Source: Propionispira raffinosivorans DSM 20765 (GTDB lineage Bacteria; Bacillota; Negativicutes; Selenomonadales; Selenomonadaceae). From it: a stretch of 64,000 nt of DNA. The first letter of the stretch is position 1, and each line of letters opens with the position of its first letter. Below, in pieces: positions 55,720-63,749 of the stretch. Under the pieces are notes generated by a model that saw only the letters and a program-made list of their open reading frames with translations, ran no database searches and was not told the DNA's origin. The stretch is taken from assembly GCF_000381065.1 (NCBI RefSeq), contig NZ_KB905859.1, positions 26,209-90,208 of the forward strand, written 5' to 3'. The position numbers and the translations under genes were made by a program.

Positions 55720-56679
55720 TTAACTTACCTTCAATATCAGTAAAGCTGCCACGCTGCAAATCAAACCAACCAGCCAAAAAACTCCGACAACCTTTGTTTC
55801 AGACCAGCCTTTCAATTCAAAATGATGATGAATTGGACTCATTAAAAAAACACGTTTGCCTCTTGTTTTAAAAGAAATAACCTGTATGATAACGGACAAC
55901 GCTTCTATGACAAAAACAAAACCAACAATCGCTAATAAAATTTCGGTCTTAGTCAAAATTGCGACCGCAGCTAACGCACCGCCAAGTGCCAATGAACCGG
56001 TATCTCCCATGAAAACTTTTGCCGGATGCACATTAAACCACAAAAAGCCTATCGTTGCCCCCGCTACACCCAAACAAAAAATAGCAAGATCGGTTTTCCC
56101 AAAATGTAAACAAATAAGTGCATAAGCCAAAATAGCAATGGTCATTGTTCCAGCTGCCAGACCATCCAGCCCATCGGTCAAATTGACCGCATTTGTTGTC
56201 CCCACGAGGACGAAAAACACTAAAAAATAATACAAGATACCCAAATCAAACGTCATGCCGCTAAAGGGAAGCCATAGATCTGTTTTCATTCCCATATAAT
56301 TTACCCCGATATACGTAACAATCAATGCCATAACAATCTGTCCGAAAAGTTTCTGTTTTGCTTTTAAACCTAAATTACGTTTTAAAACAACTTTTATATA
56401 ATCATCTAAAAATCCAATAACACAATGACCTAACATAACAAAAAGGGCTAAACAAACCTCCATATTTAGTTTAGCAAATAAACACGTTGAAATTACAATA
56501 GCAAGCATAATCATAAGTCCGCCCATTGTTGGCGTTCCGGTTTTCGCTTGATGACTCTTCGGTCCTTCTTGACGAATACTCTGACCAAACTTCATTTTAT
56601 GTAATATGGGAATAAGCACGGGCCCACTGATTAAAACAATCAGCAGCGCCACCAGTGTCGGATAAAATAAAACTGACAT
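55720..56679 (-). CDS. mraY: Phospho-MurNAc-pentapeptide-transferase
   Basis: 319 residues from ATG 56679, matching the usual 320; GGGAGGA is about 12 bases upstream. Ten hydrophobic segments. QEGPKSHQAKTGTPTMGGLM, FLDDYIKVV, NAVNLTDGLDGLA and PIHHHFELKGWSE are the MraY motifs with catalytic Asp and His. Forms lipid I. Confidence 0.97.
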   Translation of the reverse strand: MSVLFYPTLVALLIVLISGPVLIPILHKMKFGQSIRQEGPKSHQAKTGTPTMGGLMIMLAIVISTCLFAKLNMEVCLALFVMLGHCVIGFLDDYIKVVLKRNLGLKAKQKLFGQIVMALIVTYIGVNYMGMKTDLWLPFSGMTFDLGILYYFLVFFVLVGTTNAVNLTDGLDGLAAGTMTIAILAYALICLHFGKTDLAIFCLGVAGATIGFLWFNVHPAKVFMGDTGSLALGGALAAVAILTKTEILLAIVGFVFVIEALSVIIQVISFKTRGKRVFLMSPIHHHFELKGWSETKVVGVFWLVGLICSVAALLILKVS

Positions 56680-56703
56680 AATAAAACTGATTCCTCCCAA
56701 ATA

Positions 56704-58071
56704 TTAAATCAAATCAATGATTTTTTCCATCTGCATGCCCCGTGACCCCTTAAATAAGATCGTATCATCCGGCTGTAATATTTCTTTTAAAACCGTGCCC
56801 GCTTCAGCATGAGAGTTGCAAGTATATACTAATTTAACCCCAGCGGTCCGGGCTTCATGCGCAATATGAGCTGCCATATCACCAAATGTTATCAATGCAT
56901 CAATTTTTTGAGCAGCAACCATTTTTCCTATATTTTTATGTGCCTCGACCGAGACGCTGCCAAGTTCGAGCATATCACCCAACACAGCAATTTTACGTGC
57001 TGAGGCAACTTCAACTAGTGTTTCAAGTGCAGCTTTCATCGACATTGGACTCGCGTTATAAGCATCATTAATTACCTGATACAATCCTACCTGCTGGATT
57101 TCAAAACGCATCTTCGTCGCGGTAAAACCAGCCAAACCTTTTTGCATTTCAAGTGCAGAAAATCCTAGTGTAAACCCTACAGCAAGTGCTGCCAGTACAT
57201 TATAAACATTATGACGGCCTACTATCGGCAAAACAAATGAATACGTTTTTCCTTTAAACATACAGTCAAACTCCGTACAATTTTTATGCACGGTTTTTAT
57301 ATGTCCAGCCCGTAGATCACTTGGCTTTTCTATCCCAAATGTAACACATTTACCTTGTACCTTGCTCTGCATGGCTGCTACAAAAGAATTATCAGCATTT
57401 AAAATGACCACAGAAGCTTCATCCAAATGTTCAACAAGTTCCGCTTTTGCTTTTGCAATATTCGCAAGTGACCCCAAAATTTCCATGTGAGTCTCACCAA
57501 CATTTGTCACAATTCCAATTGTCGGCTGGGCAATTTCAGCCAATTCTGCAATTTGACCAAATCCGCGCATTCCCATTTCAACAACGGCTGCTTGATGATT
57601 TGCCTGTAATTGCAGCAATGTTTTCGGCAAACCGATTTCATTATTAAAATTTGCTTCCGTTTTCAAAACATTAAATTTAGCAGAAAGTACAGCTGCCGTA
57701 AAATCTTTCGTTGTTGTTTTCCCATTTGACCCCGTAATTGCAATGACTGGAATCGAAAAACGTCGCCGATAGACTTTTGCCAAAAGTTGGTATGCTTTTA
57801 ACGTATCCGCTGCCTGAATTACTGTAACAGGCAAATCATGCAGTTCCGCTTCTGAATATTTACGACTGACAAGAACCCCAGCTGCACCATTTTCAATAGC
57901 CGCTTGTAAAAAATCATGTCCATCGAATTTTTCTCCGATCAGTGCAACAAAAAGCACACCTTTTTTCACGAATCGGGTATCTGTAACAATATCACAAAAT
58001 TTGTTTTGCTTTGTTTGAAGTACAACTGCCGCAAAAGCTGCCTGAACTTCAGAAAGGGTAAAGCTTGCCAT
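56704..58071 (-). CDS. murF: UDP-MurNAc-tripeptide--D-alanyl-D-alanine ligase
   Basis: 455 residues. The ATG shares one base with the murE stop (TAATG). GSNGKTTTKDFTAAVL (ATP loop), EANFNNEIGLP, VVEMGMRGFGQI, NVGETHMEILGS, and NDAYNASPMSMKAAL. Adds D-Ala-D-Ala to the precursor. Confidence 0.97.
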   Translation of the reverse strand: MASFTLSEVQAAFAAVVLQTKQNKFCDIVTDTRFVKKGVLFVALIGEKFDGHDFLQAAIENGAAGVLVSRKYSEAELHDLPVTVIQAADTLKAYQLLAKVYRRRFSIPVIAITGSNGKTTTKDFTAAVLSAKFNVLKTEANFNNEIGLPKTLLQLQANHQAAVVEMGMRGFGQIAELAEIAQPTIGIVTNVGETHMEILGSLANIAKAKAELVEHLDEASVVILNADNSFVAAMQSKVQGKCVTFGIEKPSDLRAGHIKTVHKNCTEFDCMFKGKTYSFVLPIVGRHNVYNVLAALAVGFTLGFSALEMQKGLAGFTATKMRFEIQQVGLYQVINDAYNASPMSMKAALETLVEVASARKIAVLGDMLELGSVSVEAHKNIGKMVAAQKIDALITFGDMAAHIAHEARTAGVKLVYTCNSHAEAGTVLKEILQPDDTILFKGSRGMQMEKIIDLI

Positions 58072-59558
58072 TAGTGTTTCCCCCTAATTGCAGCACGAGC
58101 CACTTCTTTATCATCAAAATGGATCGTTTGGTCCTTAAGAATTTGATAATTTTCATGTCCTTTGCCCGCAATAATTACAATATCATCAACTTGAGCAATT
58201 TCGATCGCCCGAAAAATCGCCGTTTTTCGATCAATGATTTTTTCATGTGGTTTACCCGCTAATTCTTCTTGAACGCCCGCTTCCACTTGCGATAAAATAA
58301 ATTCCGGATCTTCCGTTCGTGGATTATCAGAGGTTGCAATCACAACATCCGATAACTTGGCCGCAATTCGCCCCATAATTGGCCGTTTTGTACGATCACG
58401 GTCACCACCACAGCCAAAAACTGTGATAATCCGTTTTTTAGCAATTTGACGAGCTGTATGCAAAATGTTTTCCAAACCATCTGGCGTATGTGCATAATCA
58501 ACAATCACACTAAAATCCTGTCCCTCATCGACTAGCTCAAAACGTCCAGGAACACTTGTAAACTTTTCCAAAGTCGCCTGAATAATTTGCGGTGCTATTT
58601 TTTCCGCTAAAGCCGCACCAACTGCTGACAATACATTATACACATTAAAAATTCCAGTAATTTTTAATTTTAAATCCATTGTACCAAAGACACCTGAAAT
58701 TGTGAAATTAGCCCCTTTTGCCAAAACATTAATAGCACTTGCTCTCAAATCACTTTCTTTATGAATGGCATAGGTCAAGCATTGGCAGGTAGTATGTTCA
58801 AGCATAACAAGACTTGCCGCATCATCAATATTAATAACTGCCGACTTATTTTCCTTTGTCTGTCCAGCAGCACTAACAAGATCAAAAAGTCTCGCTTTAG
58901 CTTTGGCATAATTTTCCAAAGTCTTATGATAATCAAGATGATCTTGCGTTAAATTTGTAAAAACTGCCGTATCAAACTCACAGCCAATCACACGATCCTG
59001 CGCTAATGCATGTGATGAAACCTCCATCACTACATAATCCATCTTTGCCTTTGCCATATCGGCTAAAATGCACTGCAAATCAATGACATCTGGAGTCGTG
59101 TTATGAATTGGCTGAATTTCATCTTCAATCATAATCTGAATGGTTCCAATCAGACCAACTTTATAGCCAGCTTCACGTAAAATGGCCCGCAATACATAAC
59201 TGGTCGTTGTTTTACCATTCGTTCCTGTAATACCAACCAATCTCATTTTGCGAGCTGGGTAATCATAAAAATAAGGTACCACAAGGTGCATAGCTGCTTT
59301 GACATCTGGTACGCGCACCACTGTAATATGTTTTGGCACAATAACATCTTTTTCAACCAAGACTGCAACTGCGCCATTTTCTATTGCCTGTGCGATAAAT
59401 TTATGACCATCAACAGTGGCTCCTGATATACAAACAAACAAAGTATCTTGTGTCACCTTACGCGAATCATGCGCTATGGATTGAATCCTCGTATTTTCGT
59501 CGCCAACGACGCTAACCTCTGTCAATAATGCTGCCAATTCTTTTATTGTTTTACTCAT
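58071..59558 (-). CDS. murE: UDP-MurNAc-L-Ala-D-Glu--meso-diaminopimelate ligase
   Basis: 495 residues; GAGGAG before ATG. GTNGKTTTSYVLRAIL, NTTPDVIDLQ, EVSSHALAQDRV, NLTQDHLDYHKT, DYAHTPDGLENIL and the substrate-specificity motif TSDNPRTEDP. DNPR indicates meso-diaminopimelate rather than lysine, fitting diderm Firmicutes. A gap of 243 bp to ftsL, with a terminator, replaces the usual ftsI/spoVD gene. Confidence 0.97.
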   Translation of the reverse strand: MSKTIKELAALLTEVSVVGDENTRIQSIAHDSRKVTQDTLFVCISGATVDGHKFIAQAIENGAVAVLVEKDVIVPKHITVVRVPDVKAAMHLVVPYFYDYPARKMRLVGITGTNGKTTTSYVLRAILREAGYKVGLIGTIQIMIEDEIQPIHNTTPDVIDLQCILADMAKAKMDYVVMEVSSHALAQDRVIGCEFDTAVFTNLTQDHLDYHKTLENYAKAKARLFDLVSAAGQTKENKSAVINIDDAASLVMLEHTTCQCLTYAIHKESDLRASAINVLAKGANFTISGVFGTMDLKLKITGIFNVYNVLSAVGAALAEKIAPQIIQATLEKFTSVPGRFELVDEGQDFSVIVDYAHTPDGLENILHTARQIAKKRIITVFGCGGDRDRTKRPIMGRIAAKLSDVVIATSDNPRTEDPEFILSQVEAGVQEELAGKPHEKIIDRKTAIFRAIEIAQVDDIVIIAGKGHENYQILKDQTIHFDDKEVARAAIRGKH

Positions 59559-59720
59559 CTAAAATTCTCCTCTAATCTCTATTGAAGTAGAATAATTTGA
59601 TATATATAATATGAAACCGTATTATATTATAAACCGTATAGACATTTTTTTATAGTCAAAATTCAAAAATCTAATTTATTTTATTAAAAACAGCCTGTTA
59701 GCTATGAAAAATTTCAATAA

Positions 59721-59765
59721 ACCTCAATACAGCAGCCAAAATCGGCTGCTGTATTGAGGTTTTTC
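59721..59765 (-). terminator. Terminator between ftsL and murE
   Basis: A perfect 17-bp stem (59721-59737 with 59744-59760), loop AAAATC. T tract is good on plus and moderate on minus. It would end the mraZ-rsmH-ftsL transcript, so murE needs its own promoter in 59559-59720. Confidence 0.88.
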
Positions 59766-59801
59766 ATTAGTCTAAGAATAGATTTGATAAAGGCTCAAGC
59801 T

Positions 59802-60158
59802 TTATTGTGTCTTTTGTGAAGCAAAATACACTTCCTTGGGAACCACCATCCCCAAATCCTGCGTGGCAATCTGTTTAATCCGTTGCGGTGATTTCATATA
59901 GGCTATATCAAGTTTAAGCTGCTCATTGGAGCGTTCTAGTTTATCGGCCTGTGCCTTTATTGATACTAATTCGTAACCTCTACTCACATTTTCCGCACTG
60001 CGAATGATCGTAAACATAGCCATAATTGAAAGTAAAACTACCAACATAAAACATTTCGCGCGAAGGGTTGTATTTAATTTAGGCTGCGGTATCTCGACCG
60101 ATTTAACAGCAGGTACTTCCTGGTAAAGCTCAAATTCTTCTTTTCGCTTTGCTAACAT
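59802..60158 (-). CDS. ftsL: FtsL-like cell division protein
   Basis: 118 residues; GGGAGG upstream. Basic cytoplasmic start, one TM (about 35-53, CFMLVVLLSIMAMFTII) and an extracytoplasmic coiled coil (ISIKAQADKLERSNEQLKLDI), ending with RIKQIATQDLGMVVPKEVYF, typical of FtsL. Works with FtsQ and FtsB-like proteins to activate septal synthesis. The call rests on architecture, end motif and position after rsmH. Confidence 0.88.
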   Translation of the reverse strand: MLAKRKEEFELYQEVPAVKSVEIPQPKLNTTLRAKCFMLVVLLSIMAMFTIIRSAENVSRGYELVSIKAQADKLERSNEQLKLDIAYMKSPQRIKQIATQDLGMVVPKEVYFASQKTQ

Positions 60159-60183
60159 GTGCCCTTCCTCCCATTAAATGCTC

Positions 60184-61125
60184 TCATATATCTTTTTTTT
60201 CAGCAGTTCTTAATTTAGCACTCTTGGCGCGTGAATTTTGATCCAGCTCCTCAAGCGTTGCAACAATAGGTTTTCCAATGATTTTAATCTCCGGCTTATG
60301 ATTGCAAACACAGATTGGCAATCTTGGCGGGCAGATACAGCCCTTTGCCAGTTCTTGTAACGTCTGCTTCGCAATTCGATCTTCTAACGAATGAAAGGTA
60401 ATAATACAAATCCGACCACCGACATTTAGATGATTTACGGCTGAGCGAAATGCAGTTTCTAAAATTCCCAGCTCATTATTCACTTCAATACGAATCGCTT
60501 GAAAGGTCCTTTTGGCTGGATGCCCTCCTGCATTTTTTCGCACAGCCGAAGGAATTGCTTTCTTTATTAAATCAACCAGTTCCCCTGTCGTTTCAATCGG
60601 TTTTTCCCGGCGCGCTTCTACAATAAACTGTGCTATGCGTTTTGCCCAGCGCTCTTCTCCATAAACTTTTAATAACTTTTCAATGTTTTCTTCTTCATAT
60701 TTATTAACAACATCATACGCCGATAATCCTTCCGCTGGATTCATCCTCATATCCAGTGGTGCATCTTGCATGTAGGAAAATCCCCGTTCTGCTGTATCAA
60801 GCTGATACGACGAAACACCTAAATCAAATAAAATCCCATCTACTTTTTCCACGGACAGATTTTGTAAAACAGCGGACAAATTTTTGAAATTATCATTGAC
60901 GATATCAATATTACAATCAGCACCTGCCAAACGCTCTTTTGCTACAGCAATCGCCGTTGGATCTTGATCAATGCCAATCAATCGCCCTTTTGAACTTAGC
61001 TGTTTAATAATACGTTTTGAATGACCACAACCACCTAACGTGCAATCTACGTAAATACCATCTGGGTTTGTTACCAGATTATTTATAGTTTCTTCCATTA
61101 ATACACTTATATGGTGAAATTCCAC
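60184..61125 (-). CDS. rsmH: 16S rRNA m4C1402 methyltransferase
   Basis: 313 residues from GTG 61125; GAGAGG lies 9 bases upstream, and an ATG at 61134 sits directly on that site. EFHHISVLMEET, YVDCTLGGCGHSKRII (SAM binding), DLGVSSYQLDTAERGFSYM, KRTFQAIRIEVNNEL and ITFHSLEDRI are RsmH motifs. Methylates N4 of C1402 in 16S rRNA. Confidence 0.97.
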   Translation of the reverse strand: MEFHHISVLMEETINNLVTNPDGIYVDCTLGGCGHSKRIIKQLSSKGRLIGIDQDPTAIAVAKERLAGADCNIDIVNDNFKNLSAVLQNLSVEKVDGILFDLGVSSYQLDTAERGFSYMQDAPLDMRMNPAEGLSAYDVVNKYEEENIEKLLKVYGEERWAKRIAQFIVEARREKPIETTGELVDLIKKAIPSAVRKNAGGHPAKRTFQAIRIEVNNELGILETAFRSAVNHLNVGGRICIITFHSLEDRIAKQTLQELAKGCICPPRLPICVCNHKPEIKIIGKPIVATLEELDQNSRAKSAKLRTAEKKDI

Positions 61126-61138
61126 AGTAAACATCCTC

Positions 61139-61570
61139 TCATATACCTAAATCCGTTAATGTTTCCGCAATTGTCGTCACCATCGGATTAATTTCATCAT
61201 TATATGCTTCCCATTGAACCTTATTCCAAATTTCAATACGATTTGATACTCCAATTAAAACCACATCTTTTTCTAACATTGCATAATCTCTTAAATTTCC
61301 TGGCACAAGAAACCGGCTTTGTTTATCACATTCCAATTGTCTTGCTCCTGAAAAGAAAAAACGAACAAAAGCACGAGCTTCTGGTTTTGAAAGCGGCAGC
61401 TGTTTTAATTTTTCCGATAAAATTTTCCATTCACTCTGGTGATAAACAAAAAGACAACGATCTAAACCTTTCGTGATAATAAACGTTGTTCCGAGTTCTT
61501 CACGAAAATCGACGGGCAATATGATTCGTCCTTTTACATCAACACTATGTAAATATTCCCCCATCAGCAC
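61139..61570 (-). CDS. mraZ: Transcriptional regulator MraZ
   Basis: 143 residues from GTG 61570 (AAGGTGG 9 bases upstream; the start LMGEYLHSVDVKGRIILP fits family M-x-MGEY). Two SpoVT/AbrB-like repeats, each with a D-K-x-R motif (VDVKGRI, CDKQSRF). Forms a ring-shaped oligomer that binds repeats upstream of its own gene and represses the division cluster. The boxes are visible at 61600-61626. Confidence 0.97.
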   Translation of the reverse strand: MLMGEYLHSVDVKGRIILPVDFREELGTTFIITKGLDRCLFVYHQSEWKILSEKLKQLPLSKPEARAFVRFFFSGARQLECDKQSRFLVPGNLRDYAMLEKDVVLIGVSNRIEIWNKVQWEAYNDEINPMVTTIAETLTDLGI

Positions 61571-61599
61571 CGTTCATCACCACCTTATCGTAAAATCAA

Positions 61600-61626
61600 C
61601 CACTTTTCTCCACATTTCTCCACTTT
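61600..61626 (-). promoter_or_regulatory. MraZ-box repeats upstream of mraZ
   Basis: Three boxes CCACTTT, CCACATT and CCACTTT begin at 61600, 61610 and 61620, exactly one 10-bp period apart. On the coding strand they read GTGGAGAAAT-like direct repeats. A fourth CCAC (61580) lies in phase at the ribosome binding site. MraZ is known to bind such GTGG/TGGG repeats in its own promoter. Confidence 0.85.
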
Positions 61627-61654
61627 CAATCACTTATTTTCTATTCTTTGTAAA

Positions 61655-61687
61655 AAAAAAAAAACCTTCTTTTTTAGAAGGTTTTTT
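61655..61687 (-). terminator. Terminator of the deacetylase gene
   Basis: AAAACCTTCT (61661-61670) pairs with AGAAGGTTTT (61676-61685), T-rich loop, and at least ten T on the minus strand. Confidence 0.92.
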
Positions 61688-61717
61688 GAATATTATGCTA
61701 TATTTGAACATTTTGTC

Positions 61718-62530
61718 CTAGCTTTTAATCCATCCTAAGTGTTCAAAGATCGGAATATAGTGTAAACGCTCATAAAAGGACTTAAACGTATTTTCCGTAT
61801 GAAAAATTGGTACTCTCTCTAAGGCATATATATTACTCGCTTTATCAACATTCCCATATTTAACCGTGAAAGCAGCACGATATCCAGCATCTTTTACCAT
61901 TTGTGCAATATGAAGATTATAGGTACCAGTTGGATAAGCAATGTAGCGGGTATCTTTACCTAAGTGTTCATCAATAGCTTTTTTCGAATTTATAAGTTCT
62001 GAACGAACTTCCTCATCATTTAATTCAGTCAAAGATTTATGCTGAACCGTATGTGATTCAATACTGATACCATTTTTCTGCAACTCTTTTGCCTGCGCCC
62101 AGGTTATATAATTCGGATATCGATCTAAAAAATCGGTAATCACAAAAATGGTCGCCTTAAATCCATACTTTTTAAGCACAGGATACGCATTTTTATAATT
62201 ATCTTCATATCCATCATCAAATGTTATAAGAATTGGTTTTTCTGGTAACTCTGTTCCATTTTCCAAATTATCCAGCAGCTGATCTGCTGTAATTGTCGTA
62301 TACCCCTGCTCTTTTAAATAAGCCATTTGTTTTTCGAAATCAACTGGCGCGACCGATAAAGAAATCTTCATATCATCTACTTTATGATAGTTCAAAATTA
62401 CAACACTTGTATCACTGGCACTCTCGGCAACAAGTTTTTGATCTAAAATTTTGGGACCAGGCAAAAGCAACGGAATTAAAACAAGTAACATCACTAAAAT
62501 TATTTTTTTATATAAATAAGAAAATTTCAT
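61718..62530 (-). CDS. Polysaccharide deacetylase family protein
   Basis: 270 residues; AGGAG before ATG. Signal or membrane anchor (about 8-25), then a NodB homology domain: LNYHKVDD, ITFDDGYEDNYKNAYPVLKKY with metal Asp, and SHTVQHKSL with the HxxxxH metal pair, later YPTGTYN. Probably deacetylates peptidoglycan or another envelope glycan outside the cytoplasm. Ends just upstream of mraZ. Confidence 0.92.
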   Translation of the reverse strand: MKFSYLYKKIILVMLLVLIPLLLPGPKILDQKLVAESASDTSVVILNYHKVDDMKISLSVAPVDFEKQMAYLKEQGYTTITADQLLDNLENGTELPEKPILITFDDGYEDNYKNAYPVLKKYGFKATIFVITDFLDRYPNYITWAQAKELQKNGISIESHTVQHKSLTELNDEEVRSELINSKKAIDEHLGKDTRYIAYPTGTYNLHIAQMVKDAGYRAAFTVKYGNVDKASNIYALERVPIFHTENTFKSFYERLHYIPIFEHLGWIKS

Positions 62531-62555
62531 GAATCAAGCTCCTCTTTCCCCGAAA

Positions 62556-63383
62556 TCACTTTAAAAATTTAAATAGAGTTCCACAAAAAAAATTTTGTCT
62601 CTGATATTTACGCAAGCACCATATACAAAGGCAAAGCATTGACCCTAAAAGACAGGTTATTTGACCAAAGTGTAATGTATCATTCGCCGGTGCTCCCAAA
62701 TAAAGAAATCCACAAAAGAAACGGATGAGTGCCACAAAAAAAATGCTGCTTAAAAAGATGGTGCCCTGCTTAATATGATTGCGTCGAATTTGCAAAAAAG
62801 ATAAGATAATGGCAGCAACAAAAACGAAAAACTGCGCAATGGCTTGGTATAAAGCAACTGGCCTAAAATATTCATACCCTTCAAAACCAGAAGGTCTAAA
62901 ATCATATTCAATATATTGGACCAAACTATGATCATTCGGAATATTAATCGGCAATGGAGTTCCCACCGTAACCTGCAAAACAAAATGCCCCAATTGATCC
63001 AGCATGAGTGCAAAGACAATTGCGGGTACTAAAATATCCAGCCAAAACCAAAAAGATAGTCTTTTCGCTGAAGTATAAAGAAAAACAACTAATATAAACC
63101 CCAAAAAAGCGCCATAAATTGAAATGCCGCCATGCGCACATTGGAGGATTTCACTCCAATTATTCTGATAGTTGTCCCAGTGTAAAATAACCTGACCCAG
63201 TCTGCCAAATAAAAAACCTATGGGTATACCAAAAAGCAAAATATCAACCACTCTTGAAAATTCTTGTCCACGCAAATATACATTAATCCAAGTAATTATC
63301 ATGCCAATAAGAATTGCAATCGTAATGATAATTCCATACCAATATACATTTACATCACCAATTGAAAATGCAACGATGCCCAT
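62556..63383 (-). CDS. Degenerate prolipoprotein diacylglyceryl transferase (Lgt) paralogue
   Basis: 275 residues, seven hydrophobic segments; GGGGAG before ATG. Order and spacing of segments follow Lgt: YWYGIIITIAILIGM, GRLGQVILHW, HGGISIYGAFLG, and RFFCGFLYLG. The signature G-R-x-G-N-F-x-N-x-E-x2-G is broken: here it reads D-Q-L-G-H-F-V-L-Q-V-T-V-G, losing the Arg, both Asn and the Glu. Normal Lgt attaches diacylglycerol to lipoprotein cysteine; this copy may have lost or changed activity. A standard lgt is expected elsewhere in the genome. Confidence 0.8.
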   Translation of the reverse strand: MGIVAFSIGDVNVYWYGIIITIAILIGMIITWINVYLRGQEFSRVVDILLFGIPIGFLFGRLGQVILHWDNYQNNWSEILQCAHGGISIYGAFLGFILVVFLYTSAKRLSFWFWLDILVPAIVFALMLDQLGHFVLQVTVGTPLPINIPNDHSLVQYIEYDFRPSGFEGYEYFRPVALYQAIAQFFVFVAAIILSFLQIRRNHIKQGTIFLSSIFFVALIRFFCGFLYLGAPANDTLHFGQITCLLGSMLCLCIWCLRKYQRQNFFCGTLFKFLK

Positions 63384-63539
63384 TTGTAATCTCCCCTATA
63401 TAAAAATAATACACGTCTAATATTGTACCTTTATTCATATAAAAATACTAGTTTCTTTTAAGAATAAGTGTTAAAAGAATTTTATTTATGATATAATTCT
63501 TTTTGTCAAAGTATTATAAACACAGGAGGATTATTTACC

Positions 63540-63749
63540 ATGAATATTACAAAAGAAATGGGAATTATGGATGTTGTCCAAAAATATCCCGACACCGTTG
63601 ATGTTTTTATGAATGCCGGTATGGGTTGTTTAGGTTGTGCTGCAGCTCGTTTTGAAAATATTGAACAAGGTGCGGGCGCACATGGTATCGACATCGACAG
63701 TTTAATTGACGAATTAAACAAAGTTGCTGCAAGTCATGACCTCCGGTAA
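63540..63749 (+). CDS. DUF1858 domain protein, 3' end altered by an insertion element
   Basis: 69 residues; AGGAGG (63524-63529) before ATG and TATAAT at 63492-63497. ITKEMGIMDVVQKYPDTVDVFMNAGMGCLGC is the DUF1858 pattern with the CxxC pair, seen in small redox or hydroxylamine-reductase-associated proteins. Possibly an iron-sulfur or disulfide site. The final residues DLR and the TAA stop lie in the terminal hairpin of the IS element that begins here. Confidence 0.88.
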   Translation: MNITKEMGIMDVVQKYPDTVDVFMNAGMGCLGCAAARFENIEQGAGAHGIDIDSLIDELNKVAASHDLR

